From Desulfotignum sp. (lineage in GTDB: Bacteria > Desulfobacterota > Desulfobacteria > Desulfobacterales > Desulfobacteraceae), in NCBI GenBank assembly GCA_011390635.1, contig JAABSA010000034.1:1-39004 (forward strand): DNA of 39,004 nt, in the 5' to 3' direction. The translations under genes and the position numbers were made by a program. This document shows, piece by piece, positions 23,071-31,439 of the stretch. The notes under the pieces were generated by a model that was not told where the DNA came from, did no database searches, and saw nothing but the letters and a program-made list of their open reading frames with translations. The first letter of the stretch is position 1. Each line of letters begins with the position of its first letter.

Positions 23071-23472
23071 ATGGCACAATGGATGACAATTACTGATGCC
23101 GTGGACGCGTTCGACCTCTATGACCTTTTCAGTGAAATCGTTGATTCATACAGTCTGGAAATGGATGATCCGGATTCCATTGCATCTGAATTGATTGAAC
23201 TGCTGGAAGAGCATGAAGAAGAATATGAATTCGTTGCAGACCCGGACGGTGATTATGCAGAAAGTTTTGAACGCAATCTGCGGGATGCGGTGGGATTCAT
23301 TTTTGAAGAATACAACTTGGGTGATCTGCCCGAAGAGGACTTTGATGAATCGGCCGTGGATGAAGATGATCTCACCGATATCTATGAAGACAAATTCGAT
23401 GACGGCATAAAACAGAGCAGGGTGGATCTGGAATCGTTTGATGACGACCCGGAGGAGGATGATGCAGATTAA
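23071..23472 (+). CDS. Small, highly acidic protein of unknown function
   Basis: The 133-aa protein is dominated by Asp and Glu, increasingly so towards the C-terminus (DDDPEEDDAD), and has almost no Lys or Arg before residue 80. No family is recognised and no membrane segment is seen. ATG 23071 has GGAAGGGGG in front; an in-frame ATG at 23002 lacks a site. Its end overlaps the next gene by 11 bases, so they are co-translated. Strong acidity could mean a nucleic-acid mimic, a metal binder or a soluble chaperone-like factor, but nothing here decides. Confidence 0.75.
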   Translation: MAQWMTITDAVDAFDLYDLFSEIVDSYSLEMDDPDSIASELIELLEEHEEEYEFVADPDGDYAESFERNLRDAVGFIFEEYNLGDLPEEDFDESAVDEDDLTDIYEDKFDDGIKQSRVDLESFDDDPEEDDAD

Positions 23473-24160
23473 GCAGTTCCGATATGGTGCAGACAACCTG
23501 GGATACCTTGTGTTTGACGAAACCCGTGCCATCGCCATTGATGCCGGTGCGGTTGCAGACATGACAGACTTTGCCGAAAAACACAAAGTAACAATAGCCT
23601 GTGTGACCAATACCCATCTTCACCCGGATCATACCGGCAGCAATGCCCGCATGCTGGAAAAAACCGGGGCTGCTTTTCTGGACTGCACAACCTTTGCGCA
23701 AGATCAGCAGATCCTTCTGGACAAGGAGGCCCTTAGGGTAATTCTTACCCCGGGCCACACCCGTGACAGCGTGTGCTTTGCAGGGGATGATTTTCTGGTG
23801 ACAGGAGATACCCTGTTCAACGGCACTGTGGGAAATTGTTTTTCAGGGGACCTGGAGGCATTTTTTCATTCCATAAAAAAACTGGTGGGGTTTCCCGGCC
23901 ACACCCGGATTTTTGCCGGTCATGATTATGTCAGAGAATCATTGGAAATCGCTGCGGCCCTTGATCCTGACAATCCGGATATTGCCGGTTATCTTGAAAA
24001 GTATGATCCTTTGCTTGTGGTGTCCACCCTTGCCGATGAACTGCTGGTAAACCCATTTCTGCGCTACAATTCCCAAGCAATGACTGCAAAACTTACCCAG
24101 CGGAATTTTCCCTGCACCACTGAAAAAGAACGGTTCATATCACTGATGGAAGCGTTTTAA
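23462..24160 (+). CDS. Metallo-beta-lactamase fold hydrolase, glyoxalase II-like
   Basis: The 232-aa protein has the metal-binding set THLHPDH (His52, His54, Asp56, His57), His99 (TPGHTRDS), Asp116 (VTGDTLFNG) and His154 (AGHDY). This fits hydroxyacylglutathione hydrolase (GloB-like), which hydrolyses S-lactoylglutathione or similar thioesters. Similar proteins may act on other thiols in anaerobes. The start could be ATG 23459 or 23462; the latter has GGAGG six bases before it. It overlaps the acidic-protein gene and is one base from the GNAT gene. Confidence 0.88.
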   Translation: MQIKQFRYGADNLGYLVFDETRAIAIDAGAVADMTDFAEKHKVTIACVTNTHLHPDHTGSNARMLEKTGAAFLDCTTFAQDQQILLDKEALRVILTPGHTRDSVCFAGDDFLVTGDTLFNGTVGNCFSGDLEAFFHSIKKLVGFPGHTRIFAGHDYVRESLEIAAALDPDNPDIAGYLEKYDPLLVVSTLADELLVNPFLRYNSQAMTAKLTQRNFPCTTEKERFISLMEAF

Positions 24161-24161
24161 C

Positions 24162-24587
24162 ATGGATGATCCTGATTTGCCGGTTCTTTTTAGTTTCGTG
24201 CACACCGCCAGAACAAATGATTTGATGGCACTTTACAGGGATGCCGGGTGGTGGGACAAAGCATGTGAGCAGCATCCTGAGTTTTTGTCTCATGTGGTGC
24301 AAAATTCCGCCCTGTTTGCAGGGGCATTTTTGGGAAAAAAGATGATCGGCATGGGAAGGGCCCTTTCGGATCTGGTAAGTGATGCTTATATTCAGGATGT
24401 TACTGTTTTAAAACAATACCGGGGCAAAGGCATCGGCAAAAAGATTATTGAAAAACTGATCATGGGTCTTCAGGACCGCGGTGTTGACTGGATCGGACTG
24501 ATAGCGGAACCCGGCACCGGAAGTTTTTATGAAAACATGGGATTTACCAGGTTGACAGGCCATATCCCATACAGATTAAAGGATTAA
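24162..24587 (+). CDS. GNAT-family N-acetyltransferase
   Basis: The 141-aa protein has the acetyl-CoA-binding motif QYRGKGIGKKI (about residues 85-95) and the GNAT C-terminal pattern FYENMGFTRL. The substrate cannot be told. One base separates it from the MBL gene and three from the DUF2156 gene, so the three are one operon. Confidence 0.9.
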   Translation: MDDPDLPVLFSFVHTARTNDLMALYRDAGWWDKACEQHPEFLSHVVQNSALFAGAFLGKKMIGMGRALSDLVSDAYIQDVTVLKQYRGKGIGKKIIEKLIMGLQDRGVDWIGLIAEPGTGSFYENMGFTRLTGHIPYRLKD

Positions 24588-24590
24588 TAT

Positions 24591-25526
24591 ATGTATACCA
24601 GGTGTGACACCTATCCTCTGGACCTCAACCAGACCATCAGCTTTCCCACGGCCGGCATGTTTGCACTGTCGGATCGGCGGATGGTGCAGATCTATATTGA
24701 TAAATATGCCCCTGGGTCATGTGAATATAATTTTGCCAATCTTTTCTGCTGGCAGGAGGCATACCAGTATTCCTGGCGCCTGTACAAAGGACGTCTGGTG
24801 ATCTATGACGGGGTGAACCAGTGCGCGTTCATGCCCCTGGGAGAACCGCTGCCTCCGGATGAACTTGCCGGCCTGTGCAGAGAGCTTCTGGGCAATGGCC
24901 TGGAACCCTGTATCGGACTTGTGCCCGACACTTATCTGGAGGCCTTTCCCCAGTGTGAACGGTATTTTTCCATCGCATCCGAGCGCGATTATGCGGAATA
25001 TATCTATTGTGTGGAAAGTCTTTCCCTGTTGAACAGTGCAAAGCTTCACAAGAAAAAAAATCTGGTTTCACAGTTTGAACGGCGCTATCCCGACTATGAG
25101 ATCAAGGTCCTTTCCCCAGAAATTCAGACTGTTGCACGACATTTTTCCCGGGAACTTTTGTACGGCCAGGGTGGATTGTCTCCTACCCTTGAGGCGGAAT
25201 TCATGGCCATGGAAAAGGCCTTTGATCATTTTGAAGAGTTGGGGCTTGAGGGACTGGCCCTCATGGTGGGCAGCCGGATGGCGGCTTTTTCCGTTTTCAG
25301 CCCCTTGAACCATGACACCTATAATGTGCAGTTTGAAAAATCCGATTTTACCTACAAAGGTGCAGCCCAGGTTATCAACCAGCAGACCGCCCTGTTTTTA
25401 CAGGACAGGTGCCGCTATATCAACCGGGAACAGGACCTGGGAATCAAGGGGCTGCGACAGGCCAAAATGTCCTATGAACCTGAAAAGCTGCTGATTCCCC
25501 ACACCCTTGCGTTTAAACGGGAGTAA
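24591..25526 (+). CDS. DUF2156 family protein (phosphatidylglycerol lysyltransferase C-terminal-like, GNAT fold)
   Basis: The 311-aa protein shows the DUF2156 pattern: YNFANLFCWQ near the N-terminus, KLHKKKNLVSQFER in the middle, MVGSRMAAFSVF and, at the C-terminus, YINREQDLGIKGLRQAKMSY. Relatives are the aminoacyl-transfer domain of MprF, but stand-alone bacterial forms have no proven reaction. No membrane segments are present. AAGGAT precedes the ATG. Confidence 0.88.
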   Translation: MYTRCDTYPLDLNQTISFPTAGMFALSDRRMVQIYIDKYAPGSCEYNFANLFCWQEAYQYSWRLYKGRLVIYDGVNQCAFMPLGEPLPPDELAGLCRELLGNGLEPCIGLVPDTYLEAFPQCERYFSIASERDYAEYIYCVESLSLLNSAKLHKKKNLVSQFERRYPDYEIKVLSPEIQTVARHFSRELLYGQGGLSPTLEAEFMAMEKAFDHFEELGLEGLALMVGSRMAAFSVFSPLNHDTYNVQFEKSDFTYKGAAQVINQQTALFLQDRCRYINREQDLGIKGLRQAKMSYEPEKLLIPHTLAFKRE

Positions 25527-25577
25527 ACCATCCGGCTCCGGCAATCCGGCAGGCCGGACACATGCAGGCGGGGGATC

Positions 25578-25598
25578 GGGACCGGCTCTGCCGGTCCC
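25578..25598. terminator. Hairpin between the convergent DUF2156 and potD genes
   Basis: GGGACCGG (25578-25585) pairs with CCGGTCCC (25591-25598) around CTCTG. Only a weak T-rich stretch (TGTTATTATGG) follows. It may end transcripts from both sides. Confidence 0.55.
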
Positions 25599-25630
25599 TG
25601 TTATTATGGTCTGTTATGGTGCCAATGTTT

Positions 25631-26662
25631 TTATAACCCGGTTTTAAGACGCTCCCAATACCGTTCATATACCAGGATGGCCTCTCCCACATCGGTCTGG
25701 AACTCTCCTTTTGTTACATCTGTTGGGTCTGGAAAAATGGTGGGATTATTTTTGAGTTCTTCGGGCATCATCTCAATTGCCGTGCGATTGGCAGGGGCAT
25801 AGCCGATGTATTCACACACCAGCAGGGCATTTTCAGGTTCCAGTATGAAATCAATGAATGCAAGGGCTTCTTTTTTGTTCTCCGCACCTTTGGGAATCAC
25901 CATGGAATCCACCCAGAAAATAGCCCCTTCTTCGGGATAGACATATTTTATGGCATCAAATTCCCGGGCCGCCATATAGGCTTCCCCGTTCCACACCATA
26001 CCGGCCCAGGCTTCCAGGTTCAGCAGGGGCTGCTTGGGAGAATCTCCTGAAAATACCCGGATGTTTGGCATCAGCGCCTGGATGGATTCATATGCCATCC
26101 TGATGTGGTCGGGATCAGTGTCGTTTACGGAAAATCCATTGATGATCAGGCCGATCCCCAGCACTTCCCGCACATCATCATTCATCACCAGGCGGTTTTT
26201 GAATTCAGGCCGCCACAGATCTTTCCATGAGGTCATGTTTTTCGGGTCTACCTGGTCGCTGTTATAGGCCAGGGCGGTTGATCCCCACACATAGGGAATG
26301 GAGTATGTGTTTTTTGGATCATAGGGCTTGTCCAAAAGTATGGGGTCCAGGTGCCTGAAATTGGAAAGGCCGGCGTGGTCAATGGGGCTGAGCAGCCCTT
26401 CTTTGCGCATTTTGTGTACAAAGTAGGTGGAGGGAAATACCACATCATAACCTTTGCCCCGGGTGAGCTTTACCTTTGCATACATGGATTCATTGCTGTC
26501 ATAGGTGGAATAGATCACCTTGATGCCGGTTTTTTCCTGGAAAGCGGTCAGCACCTCGTCGGGCATATATTCGGTCCAGTTGTATACAAAAAGGGTTTTG
26601 TCCCCGGCACATACCAGGGCCGGAGCCAGGAGCAGACATAAAATGATGGTCCATTTTTTCAT
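25631..26662 (-). CDS. potD: Spermidine/putrescine-binding periplasmic protein PotD
   Basis: The 343-aa precursor has a signal peptide (MKKWTIILCLLLAPALVCAG) followed by FVYNWTEYMPDEVLTAFQEK, the standard N-terminus of PotD/PotF. YDVVFPSTYFVHKM, WGSTALAYN and IPKGAENKKEALAFIDFIL also match. It captures polyamines in the periplasm for PotABC. The start at 26662 has AAGGAG in front and overlaps the potC stop by four bases; a longer ORF to 26734 is not needed. Other polyamine-family ligands are possible. Confidence 0.92.
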   Translation of the reverse strand: MKKWTIILCLLLAPALVCAGDKTLFVYNWTEYMPDEVLTAFQEKTGIKVIYSTYDSNESMYAKVKLTRGKGYDVVFPSTYFVHKMRKEGLLSPIDHAGLSNFRHLDPILLDKPYDPKNTYSIPYVWGSTALAYNSDQVDPKNMTSWKDLWRPEFKNRLVMNDDVREVLGIGLIINGFSVNDTDPDHIRMAYESIQALMPNIRVFSGDSPKQPLLNLEAWAGMVWNGEAYMAAREFDAIKYVYPEEGAIFWVDSMVIPKGAENKKEALAFIDFILEPENALLVCEYIGYAPANRTAIEMMPEELKNNPTIFPDPTDVTKGEFQTDVGEAILVYERYWERLKTGL

Positions 26663-27429
26663 TTTTTTTTCTCCTTTATCAGAAAATGGGCAGTCATAAC
26701 TGCTGCCAGGGTTAGTAAAAACAAAATAGTACACAGGGCATTTACCTCGGGTGTTACCCCCAGTTTTACCATGGAATAGATCTTCAAGGGAAGGATTTCA
26801 AACCCGGGGCCTGTGACAAAAAAACTGATGATGACATCATCCAGTGACAAGGTAAAGCTCAGCAGCCATCCCGCCAGCACTGCCGGCAGGATCATGGGCA
26901 GGATGATTTTGAAAAACACATCATACTCCTTTGCGCCCAGGTCCCGGGCCGCATCCACAACAGAGGGGTCAAATCCGGAAATCCGGGCATGGACCAGCAC
27001 GATGACAAAGGGCAGACAAAAGGTGATATGGGCCGTGAGCAGGGTTAAAAATCCGGGGTGGATGCCTGCCAGCACAAAGAGCATGAGCAGGCTGATGCCC
27101 ATGACAATGTCCGGGCTCATCATCACGGAATACACCAGGCCGAAAAAAATTTTTCTGCCGGCAAACCGGTACCAGGAGACGGCAAATGCGCCCAAAGTGC
27201 CCATGGCGGTGGCCGCAAGGCTGGAAACAAATGCCACAATCAAAGAATTGACAAAGGCATCCAGCAGGTGCTGGTTTTCAAAAAGACTGGTATACCATGT
27301 AAAGGAAAATCCCTGCCAGGCAGTGGTGTATCTGGCCTGGTTAAAGGAAAATACCATCAGCACCAGCAGGGGGCCGTAAAGAAAGGCAAACACCAGTGAT
27401 ACCCAGGATATGCCCATCCAGCGTTTCAT
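26659..27429 (-). CDS. potC: Spermidine/putrescine ABC transporter permease PotC
   Basis: The 256-aa inner-membrane protein has about six hydrophobic segments. It carries the ABC permease EAA-type loop (DAARDLGAKEYDVFFKIILP) and ends with FTLSLDDVIISFFVTGPGFE, a strong PotC signature. It overlaps potB (ATGA) and potD by four bases each. Confidence 0.94.
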   Translation of the reverse strand: MKRWMGISWVSLVFAFLYGPLLVLMVFSFNQARYTTAWQGFSFTWYTSLFENQHLLDAFVNSLIVAFVSSLAATAMGTLGAFAVSWYRFAGRKIFFGLVYSVMMSPDIVMGISLLMLFVLAGIHPGFLTLLTAHITFCLPFVIVLVHARISGFDPSVVDAARDLGAKEYDVFFKIILPMILPAVLAGWLLSFTLSLDDVIISFFVTGPGFEILPLKIYSMVKLGVTPEVNALCTILFLLTLAAVMTAHFLIKEKKK

Positions 27430-28280
27430 AAGGTCTGGTTCCTGTTAAACCGGTTGGACAGCAGAAAATAGATGCCCAGCATCAAAACCATGAGCAACAG
27501 TAAAAACACACTGGCAGCAGATCCAAAAGGCCAGTTGCTGGTGGTGAGAAACTGATTCTTGATAAAATTGCCCACCAGCATGGTTTTGGCCCCCCCCAGA
27601 AGATCCGGGATATAGAACAATCCCATGGCCGGTAAAAATACCATGATGCAGCCGGCCATTATCCCGGGCAAAGACAGGGGCAGTACCACATGGACAAAAA
27701 CCTGGAGCCCGTTGGCACCCAGATCACGTGCCGCCTCCACCAGCCTGAGGTCCATTTTTTCCAGCACCGCATACAAGGGCAGAATCATGAACGGCAAAAG
27801 AGAATACACCAGTCCCACATACACCGCAACATCGGTGTACAGCATGGAAACCGGTTCCGACACGATGCCCGAACCCATGAGTACGGCGTTGATAATGCCG
27901 TTGGCTTTCAGTAAGATCACCAGGGCATAGGTTCGGATCAAAGAAGATGTCCAAAAGGGGATGATCACCATCATGAGCAGCAAAGGCCGCCGGTATGCAG
28001 GGGCACGGGACAGGAACCAGGCAAAGGGATATCCGATTCCCAGGCACAAAAGGGTGGTATTCAGAGAATAGACCAGGGAATTGCCCAGCACTTTTGCATA
28101 CACCGGGTCCACAAGTTCTTTGTAATGCACCAGGGTGGGGGGCCATGCGAAAAAAGAACCCATATCCCGGGTCAGAAAACTGATCCCCACCACCATGAGA
28201 CCGGGAACCAGCACAAAGAGGGCAAACCAGGCCATATTTATAAAAACGGCGAAAAATTTGAATCCCTGTCGTTCATTCAT
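27426..28280 (-). CDS. potB: Spermidine/putrescine ABC transporter permease PotB
   Basis: The 284-aa inner-membrane protein has about six hydrophobic segments, the permease loop EAARDLGANGLQVFVHVVLP and the PotB-type ending GLFYIPDLLGGAKTMLVGNFI. It pairs with PotC to form the channel. It overlaps potA by eight bases and potC by four. Confidence 0.94.
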   Translation of the reverse strand: MNERQGFKFFAVFINMAWFALFVLVPGLMVVGISFLTRDMGSFFAWPPTLVHYKELVDPVYAKVLGNSLVYSLNTTLLCLGIGYPFAWFLSRAPAYRRPLLLMMVIIPFWTSSLIRTYALVILLKANGIINAVLMGSGIVSEPVSMLYTDVAVYVGLVYSLLPFMILPLYAVLEKMDLRLVEAARDLGANGLQVFVHVVLPLSLPGIMAGCIMVFLPAMGLFYIPDLLGGAKTMLVGNFIKNQFLTTSNWPFGSAASVFLLLLMVLMLGIYFLLSNRFNRNQTL

Positions 28281-29355
28281 GGGGCAGGGTTACCTCCCAC
28301 CCCTTGATCCAGGATACACACACCCTTTCATTGACATCATAGAAGATATCCTGGTCATCTTCATTGAAAAATTCGGTTGCAAAAATGTCATGGCCGCTGT
28401 CCAGGCGGATGAGCAGGTCCACGGTGGTACCCTTGTAGATCATCTCTTTTACCTGGCCCGGTAAAAATCCCGGGGGACACTGGTGCCGGGTACGTTCCAC
28501 TGTCATGTCTTCGGGCCGCAGCAGTATTTTGACCGTCTGGCCTTTTGTGAAATTACGTCGGTTCTGTACCATTTTGGTGATGCCCTGGATCTGGATTTCC
28601 ATGTCTTTGTCCAGGGTCCGGGTTACCTGTGCGTCGAATATATTGCTTTCTCCCACAAAATCAGCCACAAACAGGTTCACCGGTGTTTCATAAATGTCTT
28701 TGGGGGTGCCTGTCTGCTGGATGCATCCGTTGTGCATCACCACCACCCGGTCGGAAAGTGTCAGCGCCTCTTCCTGGTCATGGGTCACAAACACAAAGGT
28801 GATGCCCAGCTTTCTGTGGAGATGGCGCAGGTCCAGACGCATCTGTTTGCGCAGTTTGTAATCCAGGGCACTCAAGGGTTCGTCCAGCAGGAGAATCAGG
28901 GGACGGTTGACAATGGCCCTGGCAATGGCCACCCGCTGCTGCTGGCCTCCGGACAACTGGTGGATGGGGCGGGTTTCCAGCCCCTCCAGTTTTACCAGTT
29001 CCAGGGCTTCTTTGACCCGGTCACGAATCCGGGTTCCGGCAATTTTTTTGAGCTTTAATCCAAAGGCAATATTGTCAAACACATTCATGTGGGGAAATAA
29101 TGCATAGCTTTGGAAAACGGTATTCACATCCCGGTCGCAGGCAGGCATCCGGGTCTGGTCACGGCCGTTGATGAGGATGGTGCCGGAGTCACAGGTTTCA
29201 AGTCCGGCAATCAGGCGCAAAACAGTGGTTTTGCCGCATCCTGACGGGCCCAGCAGGGTCAAAAATTCCCCTTTGACAATATCCAGGCACAGGTTGTTGA
29301 TCACCATCTGGCGGTCAAATGATTTTGAAATATTTTGCAGACGTACCACCGCCAT
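28273..29355 (-). CDS. potA: Spermidine/putrescine ABC transporter ATPase PotA
   Basis: The 360-aa protein has Walker [10 protein letters not shown], signature LSGGQQQR, Walker B LILLLDEP, the switch His in [10 protein letters not shown] and a C-terminal TOBE-type domain. It powers polyamine uptake. GTG/ATG choices exist upstream (29418), but ATG 29355 follows GGAGGAATTGAGG and starts with the usual [10 protein letters not shown]. It is the first gene of the potABCD operon. Confidence 0.93.
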   Translation of the reverse strand: MAVVRLQNISKSFDRQMVINNLCLDIVKGEFLTLLGPSGCGKTTVLRLIAGLETCDSGTILINGRDQTRMPACDRDVNTVFQSYALFPHMNVFDNIAFGLKLKKIAGTRIRDRVKEALELVKLEGLETRPIHQLSGGQQQRVAIARAIVNRPLILLLDEPLSALDYKLRKQMRLDLRHLHRKLGITFVFVTHDQEEALTLSDRVVVMHNGCIQQTGTPKDIYETPVNLFVADFVGESNIFDAQVTRTLDKDMEIQIQGITKMVQNRRNFTKGQTVKILLRPEDMTVERTRHQCPPGFLPGQVKEMIYKGTTVDLLIRLDSGHDIFATEFFNEDDQDIFYDVNERVCVSWIKGWEVTLPHE

Positions 29356-29389
29356 GACCTCAATTCCTCCACATGAAAATAAGAGGCAT

Positions 29390-29418
29390 AACCTACCTGA
29401 AACACATGGAAAAATCAA
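29390..29418 (-). promoter_or_regulatory. Possible promoter of potABCD
   Basis: On the minus strand TTGATT (29413-29418) and TAGGTT (29390-29395) are 17 bases apart, about 35 bases before the potA start. The -10 is weak. A phased repeat array lies 63 bases upstream. Confidence 0.35.
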
Positions 29419-29480
29419 GGAAATTTATGCCTGATGCCGGCGCTGGTGCATGCAGCAGGGCCATTGATCACAAAGGGATG

Positions 29481-29579
29481 AATCAACGGCGGATTAAGGA
29501 TGAATCAAAGATAGATCAATAGCGGATCAGGAAGAGATCAAGGGCGGATCAGGAAGAGATCAAGGGCGGATCAAGGTCC
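29481..29579. repeat. Nine phased 11-bp repeats with ATCA core
   Basis: ATCA (once ATTA) recurs at 29482, 29493, 29504, 29515, 29526, 29537, 29548, 29559 and 29570, always exactly 11 bases apart. The last six units begin GATCA. The units alternate GATCAGGAAGA and GATCAAGGGCG, so part of the array is also a 22-nt repeat. It lies between potA (minus) and copy C of the hairpin element. One-turn spacing suits a protein binding one face of the helix, or DNA bending. Confidence 0.85.
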
Positions 29580-29618
29580 GGATATGCCGGGCAGTATTGA
29601 ATGGTCAGGTCCGGACCC

Positions 29619-29780
29619 GCCCCTGGTGGTGTCCTGTGCCCGGCCCGAGATCCTCCGGGGCTGTTTGCCATGATAATTTTAGGGAAAAGAACCTATCAGT
29701 CTGGTACGCATCTGACATCCTGGCATATCTGCCCGGCCCCTCCGGCTCTGACGGTCCGGTCACAGGACACCACCAGGGGC
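29619..29780 (+). repeat. Inverted-repeat element, copy C (162 nt)
   Basis: Arms of 20 nt (29619-29638 and 29761-29780) pair perfectly. The variable arm segment is GTGGTGTCCTG against GATGTATGCTG in copy B and CGGGTGCCTTG in copy A. The core is CCGGCCCGAGATCC on the left and CCGGCTCTGACGGTCCGGT on the right. The middle contains TGATA and TATCA that can pair, and GGCATATCTG. A reading frame runs across it (29601-29966), but its similarity to copy B appears only in the shared core, so I treat it as non-coding. Confidence 0.8.
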
Positions 29781-29845
29781 TACCGCTGTTTACTGCCAGT
29801 CGATAGCGTTGTTGATCACCAGGAGGGGCTGCTGTTCACCGCCAG
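29771..29845 (+). repeat. Degenerate 29-nt direct repeat, two copies 46 bases apart
   Basis: 29771-29799 and 29817-29845 both start CACCAGG and end GCCAG with CTGTT inside, and match at 22 of 29 positions. The first copy overlaps the right arm of element C. The rest of 29846-29995 shows no gene. Confidence 0.55.
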
Positions 29846-29995
29846 CGGTTCTTGCGGGTCAACGTATCTTGTTCCGGTGCAGGTAACGTCGGGTGTGAGG
29901 ATTGGACCAGGGATACCACATCAAGGAGTTGAATTTCAGGGACAATGGGGTATAGTGCTTGAATGAAAAATTCAGCAAAGGGGGAGAAAAAAAGA

Positions 29996-31081
29996 ATGGA
30001 TCAGGCAAAGCAGGATGCGTTTGGCAGCAGATTAACTGATATTCTCAATCACGGGGCGTTGAACCTGGCGCTGGCTTTGGGGTATCAACTGAAAATTTTT
30101 GATGTGATGGCAGATATGGACAAGCCGTTATCCTGTAAGGATCTGGCCAGGGCTGCCGGGCTTCATCCGCGGTATGTTCAGGAATGGCTGGGCATCATGT
30201 GCACCGGACACATTATTGAAATCCATGGGGACACCTCGGAAGCGAGTACCTATTTTCTGCCGCCGGAGCATGCGGCCCTGCTGATCCGAAAAGCCGGCAG
30301 TGGTAACATGGGAGTGTATACCCAGGAGATTCCTTTGCTCACACAGACTGTCATGGCCAGGGTGGCAGCAGATTTCTTCAAAGGGGAAGGCATACCCTAT
30401 AAAGCCTATCCCAGGTTCCAGGAATTTATGGCACAGCTTTCCCATGCCAAACACAGACAGGTGCTGATCCCGCATTTTCTGCCCGGGGTGGATGAGGGAC
30501 GTCTCATGGCCCGTCTGGAAAAGGGGATTCGGGTCTGTGACATTGGGTGCGGCCAGGGGATTGCCCTTCACCTGATGGCTGAAACGTTTCCAGCCTCATC
30601 ATTTACCGGTATTGACAATGACGAACCAGCCATTGCGGAAGCCAGGAGCGGGGCAGCAGAACGGGGGCTGAAAAATATCACATTCCTGGCAAAAGATGCT
30701 GCATCGGTTCAGGATGATCCGGATTTTTTCCAGGCATATGACTATATCACTGCATTTGACGCCATCCACGACCAGAGCCGGCCCCTGGATGCCCTGAAAG
30801 CCGTCCGCCATATGATGGCCCCGGGCGGCATGTTCTCCATGATCGACATCGATGCCGCCAGCAATCCGGCTGAAAATCTGAACCATCCCATGGGTCCTTT
30901 TTTATATACGGTCAGTCTCATGCACTGCATGCCTGTGGGCCTGTTCGATAAGGGCAGGGGACTTGGCATGATGTGGGGAAGAGATCAGGCAGTATCCCTG
31001 CTCACCCAAGCAGGGTTCAGACACATCCAGGTCCTTGAGATGGACCATGATCCCTTTAATGTCCATTATCAATGCCGCTAA
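29996..31081 (+). CDS. Class I SAM-dependent methyltransferase with N-terminal winged-helix domain
   Basis: The 361-aa protein has an N-terminal helical/winged-helix region (LNLALALGYQLKIFDVMAD, then KDLARAAGLHPRYVQEWLG) and a Rossmann methyltransferase domain. Motif I is near residue 182 (VCDIGCGQGIALHLM). An acidic residue in FTGIDNDEPAIAEA and the segment ITAFDAIHDQSRP follow. This architecture resembles the Rv2258c-like family, whose substrate is not known to me. ATG 29996 has GGGGGAG in front; an upstream in-frame ATG at 29963 lacks one. It stands alone, convergent with a MaoC-like gene it overlaps by 26 bases. Confidence 0.88.
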   Translation: MDQAKQDAFGSRLTDILNHGALNLALALGYQLKIFDVMADMDKPLSCKDLARAAGLHPRYVQEWLGIMCTGHIIEIHGDTSEASTYFLPPEHAALLIRKAGSGNMGVYTQEIPLLTQTVMARVAADFFKGEGIPYKAYPRFQEFMAQLSHAKHRQVLIPHFLPGVDEGRLMARLEKGIRVCDIGCGQGIALHLMAETFPASSFTGIDNDEPAIAEARSGAAERGLKNITFLAKDAASVQDDPDFFQAYDYITAFDAIHDQSRPLDALKAVRHMMAPGGMFSMIDIDAASNPAENLNHPMGPFLYTVSLMHCMPVGLFDKGRGLGMMWGRDQAVSLLTQAGFRHIQVLEMDHDPFNVHYQCR

Positions 31082-31439
31082 TCGGAATTATCCAGAGGTT
31101 TTTGGGGAGTTGACGGTTCGTAAGGACAGGCACCATAAAAAAAGGGGCTTTCAGCTCTTTTTCAGGATCTATTGCAATGATTTCAAACCAGGCCACAAGT
31201 GTATCCCCTATAAAAACTGGACGTAAAAATTCTAAGGTCTGTGATTTATAGATGGCCCCGATGCCAGGAATATGCATACCTACCAGAGTTGAAAACAATG
31301 ATGCTGACAACATGTCATGGGCAATTCTTTGACCAAAAAAAGTTTGTTCGGCAAATGATGCATCTACATGAAGCGGATTTTCATCCCCGGTAATTGCAAT
31401 AAAGTTGGACAAATCTTCTTCGGATATTTTTTTCTGCAA
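31056..31439 (-). CDS. MaoC-like (R)-specific enoyl-CoA hydratase-type protein, possibly decayed
   Basis: Residues 1-90 match the hydratase 2/MaoC hot-dog fold: EEDLSNFIAITGDENPLHVD with the catalytic pair Asp19 and His24, then AHDMLSASLFSTLVG, GIGAIYKSQTLEFLRPV and IGDTLVAW. The last 35 residues (KAPFFMVPVLTNRQ onwards) fit the family poorly, as if a frameshift or deletion changed the end. The only start is TTG 31439, without a clear ribosome binding site. It may be a degenerating gene. If active it hydrates trans-2-enoyl-CoA. Confidence 0.6.
   Translation of the reverse strand: MQKKISEEDLSNFIAITGDENPLHVDASFAEQTFFGQRIAHDMLSASLFSTLVGMHIPGIGAIYKSQTLEFLRPVFIGDTLVAWFEIIAIDPEKELKAPFFMVPVLTNRQLPKNLWIIPISGIDNGH

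Noticed and set aside
25578-25598. Fourth copy of the hairpin element
   Set aside because: It shares only a GACCGG/CCGGTC stem by chance. The core blocks CGGCCCGAGAT and TCTGACGGTCC are absent.
29481-29579. CRISPR array or replication iterons for the 11-bp repeats
   Set aside because: Units are too short for CRISPR and there are no spacers. No replication initiator gene is near.
29601-29966. Possible protein encoded across element C, with a similar stretch (PPALTVRSQ) in copy B
   Set aside because: Similarity is limited to the conserved nucleotide core, copies differ in length outside it, and the stem pattern explains the conservation better than coding.
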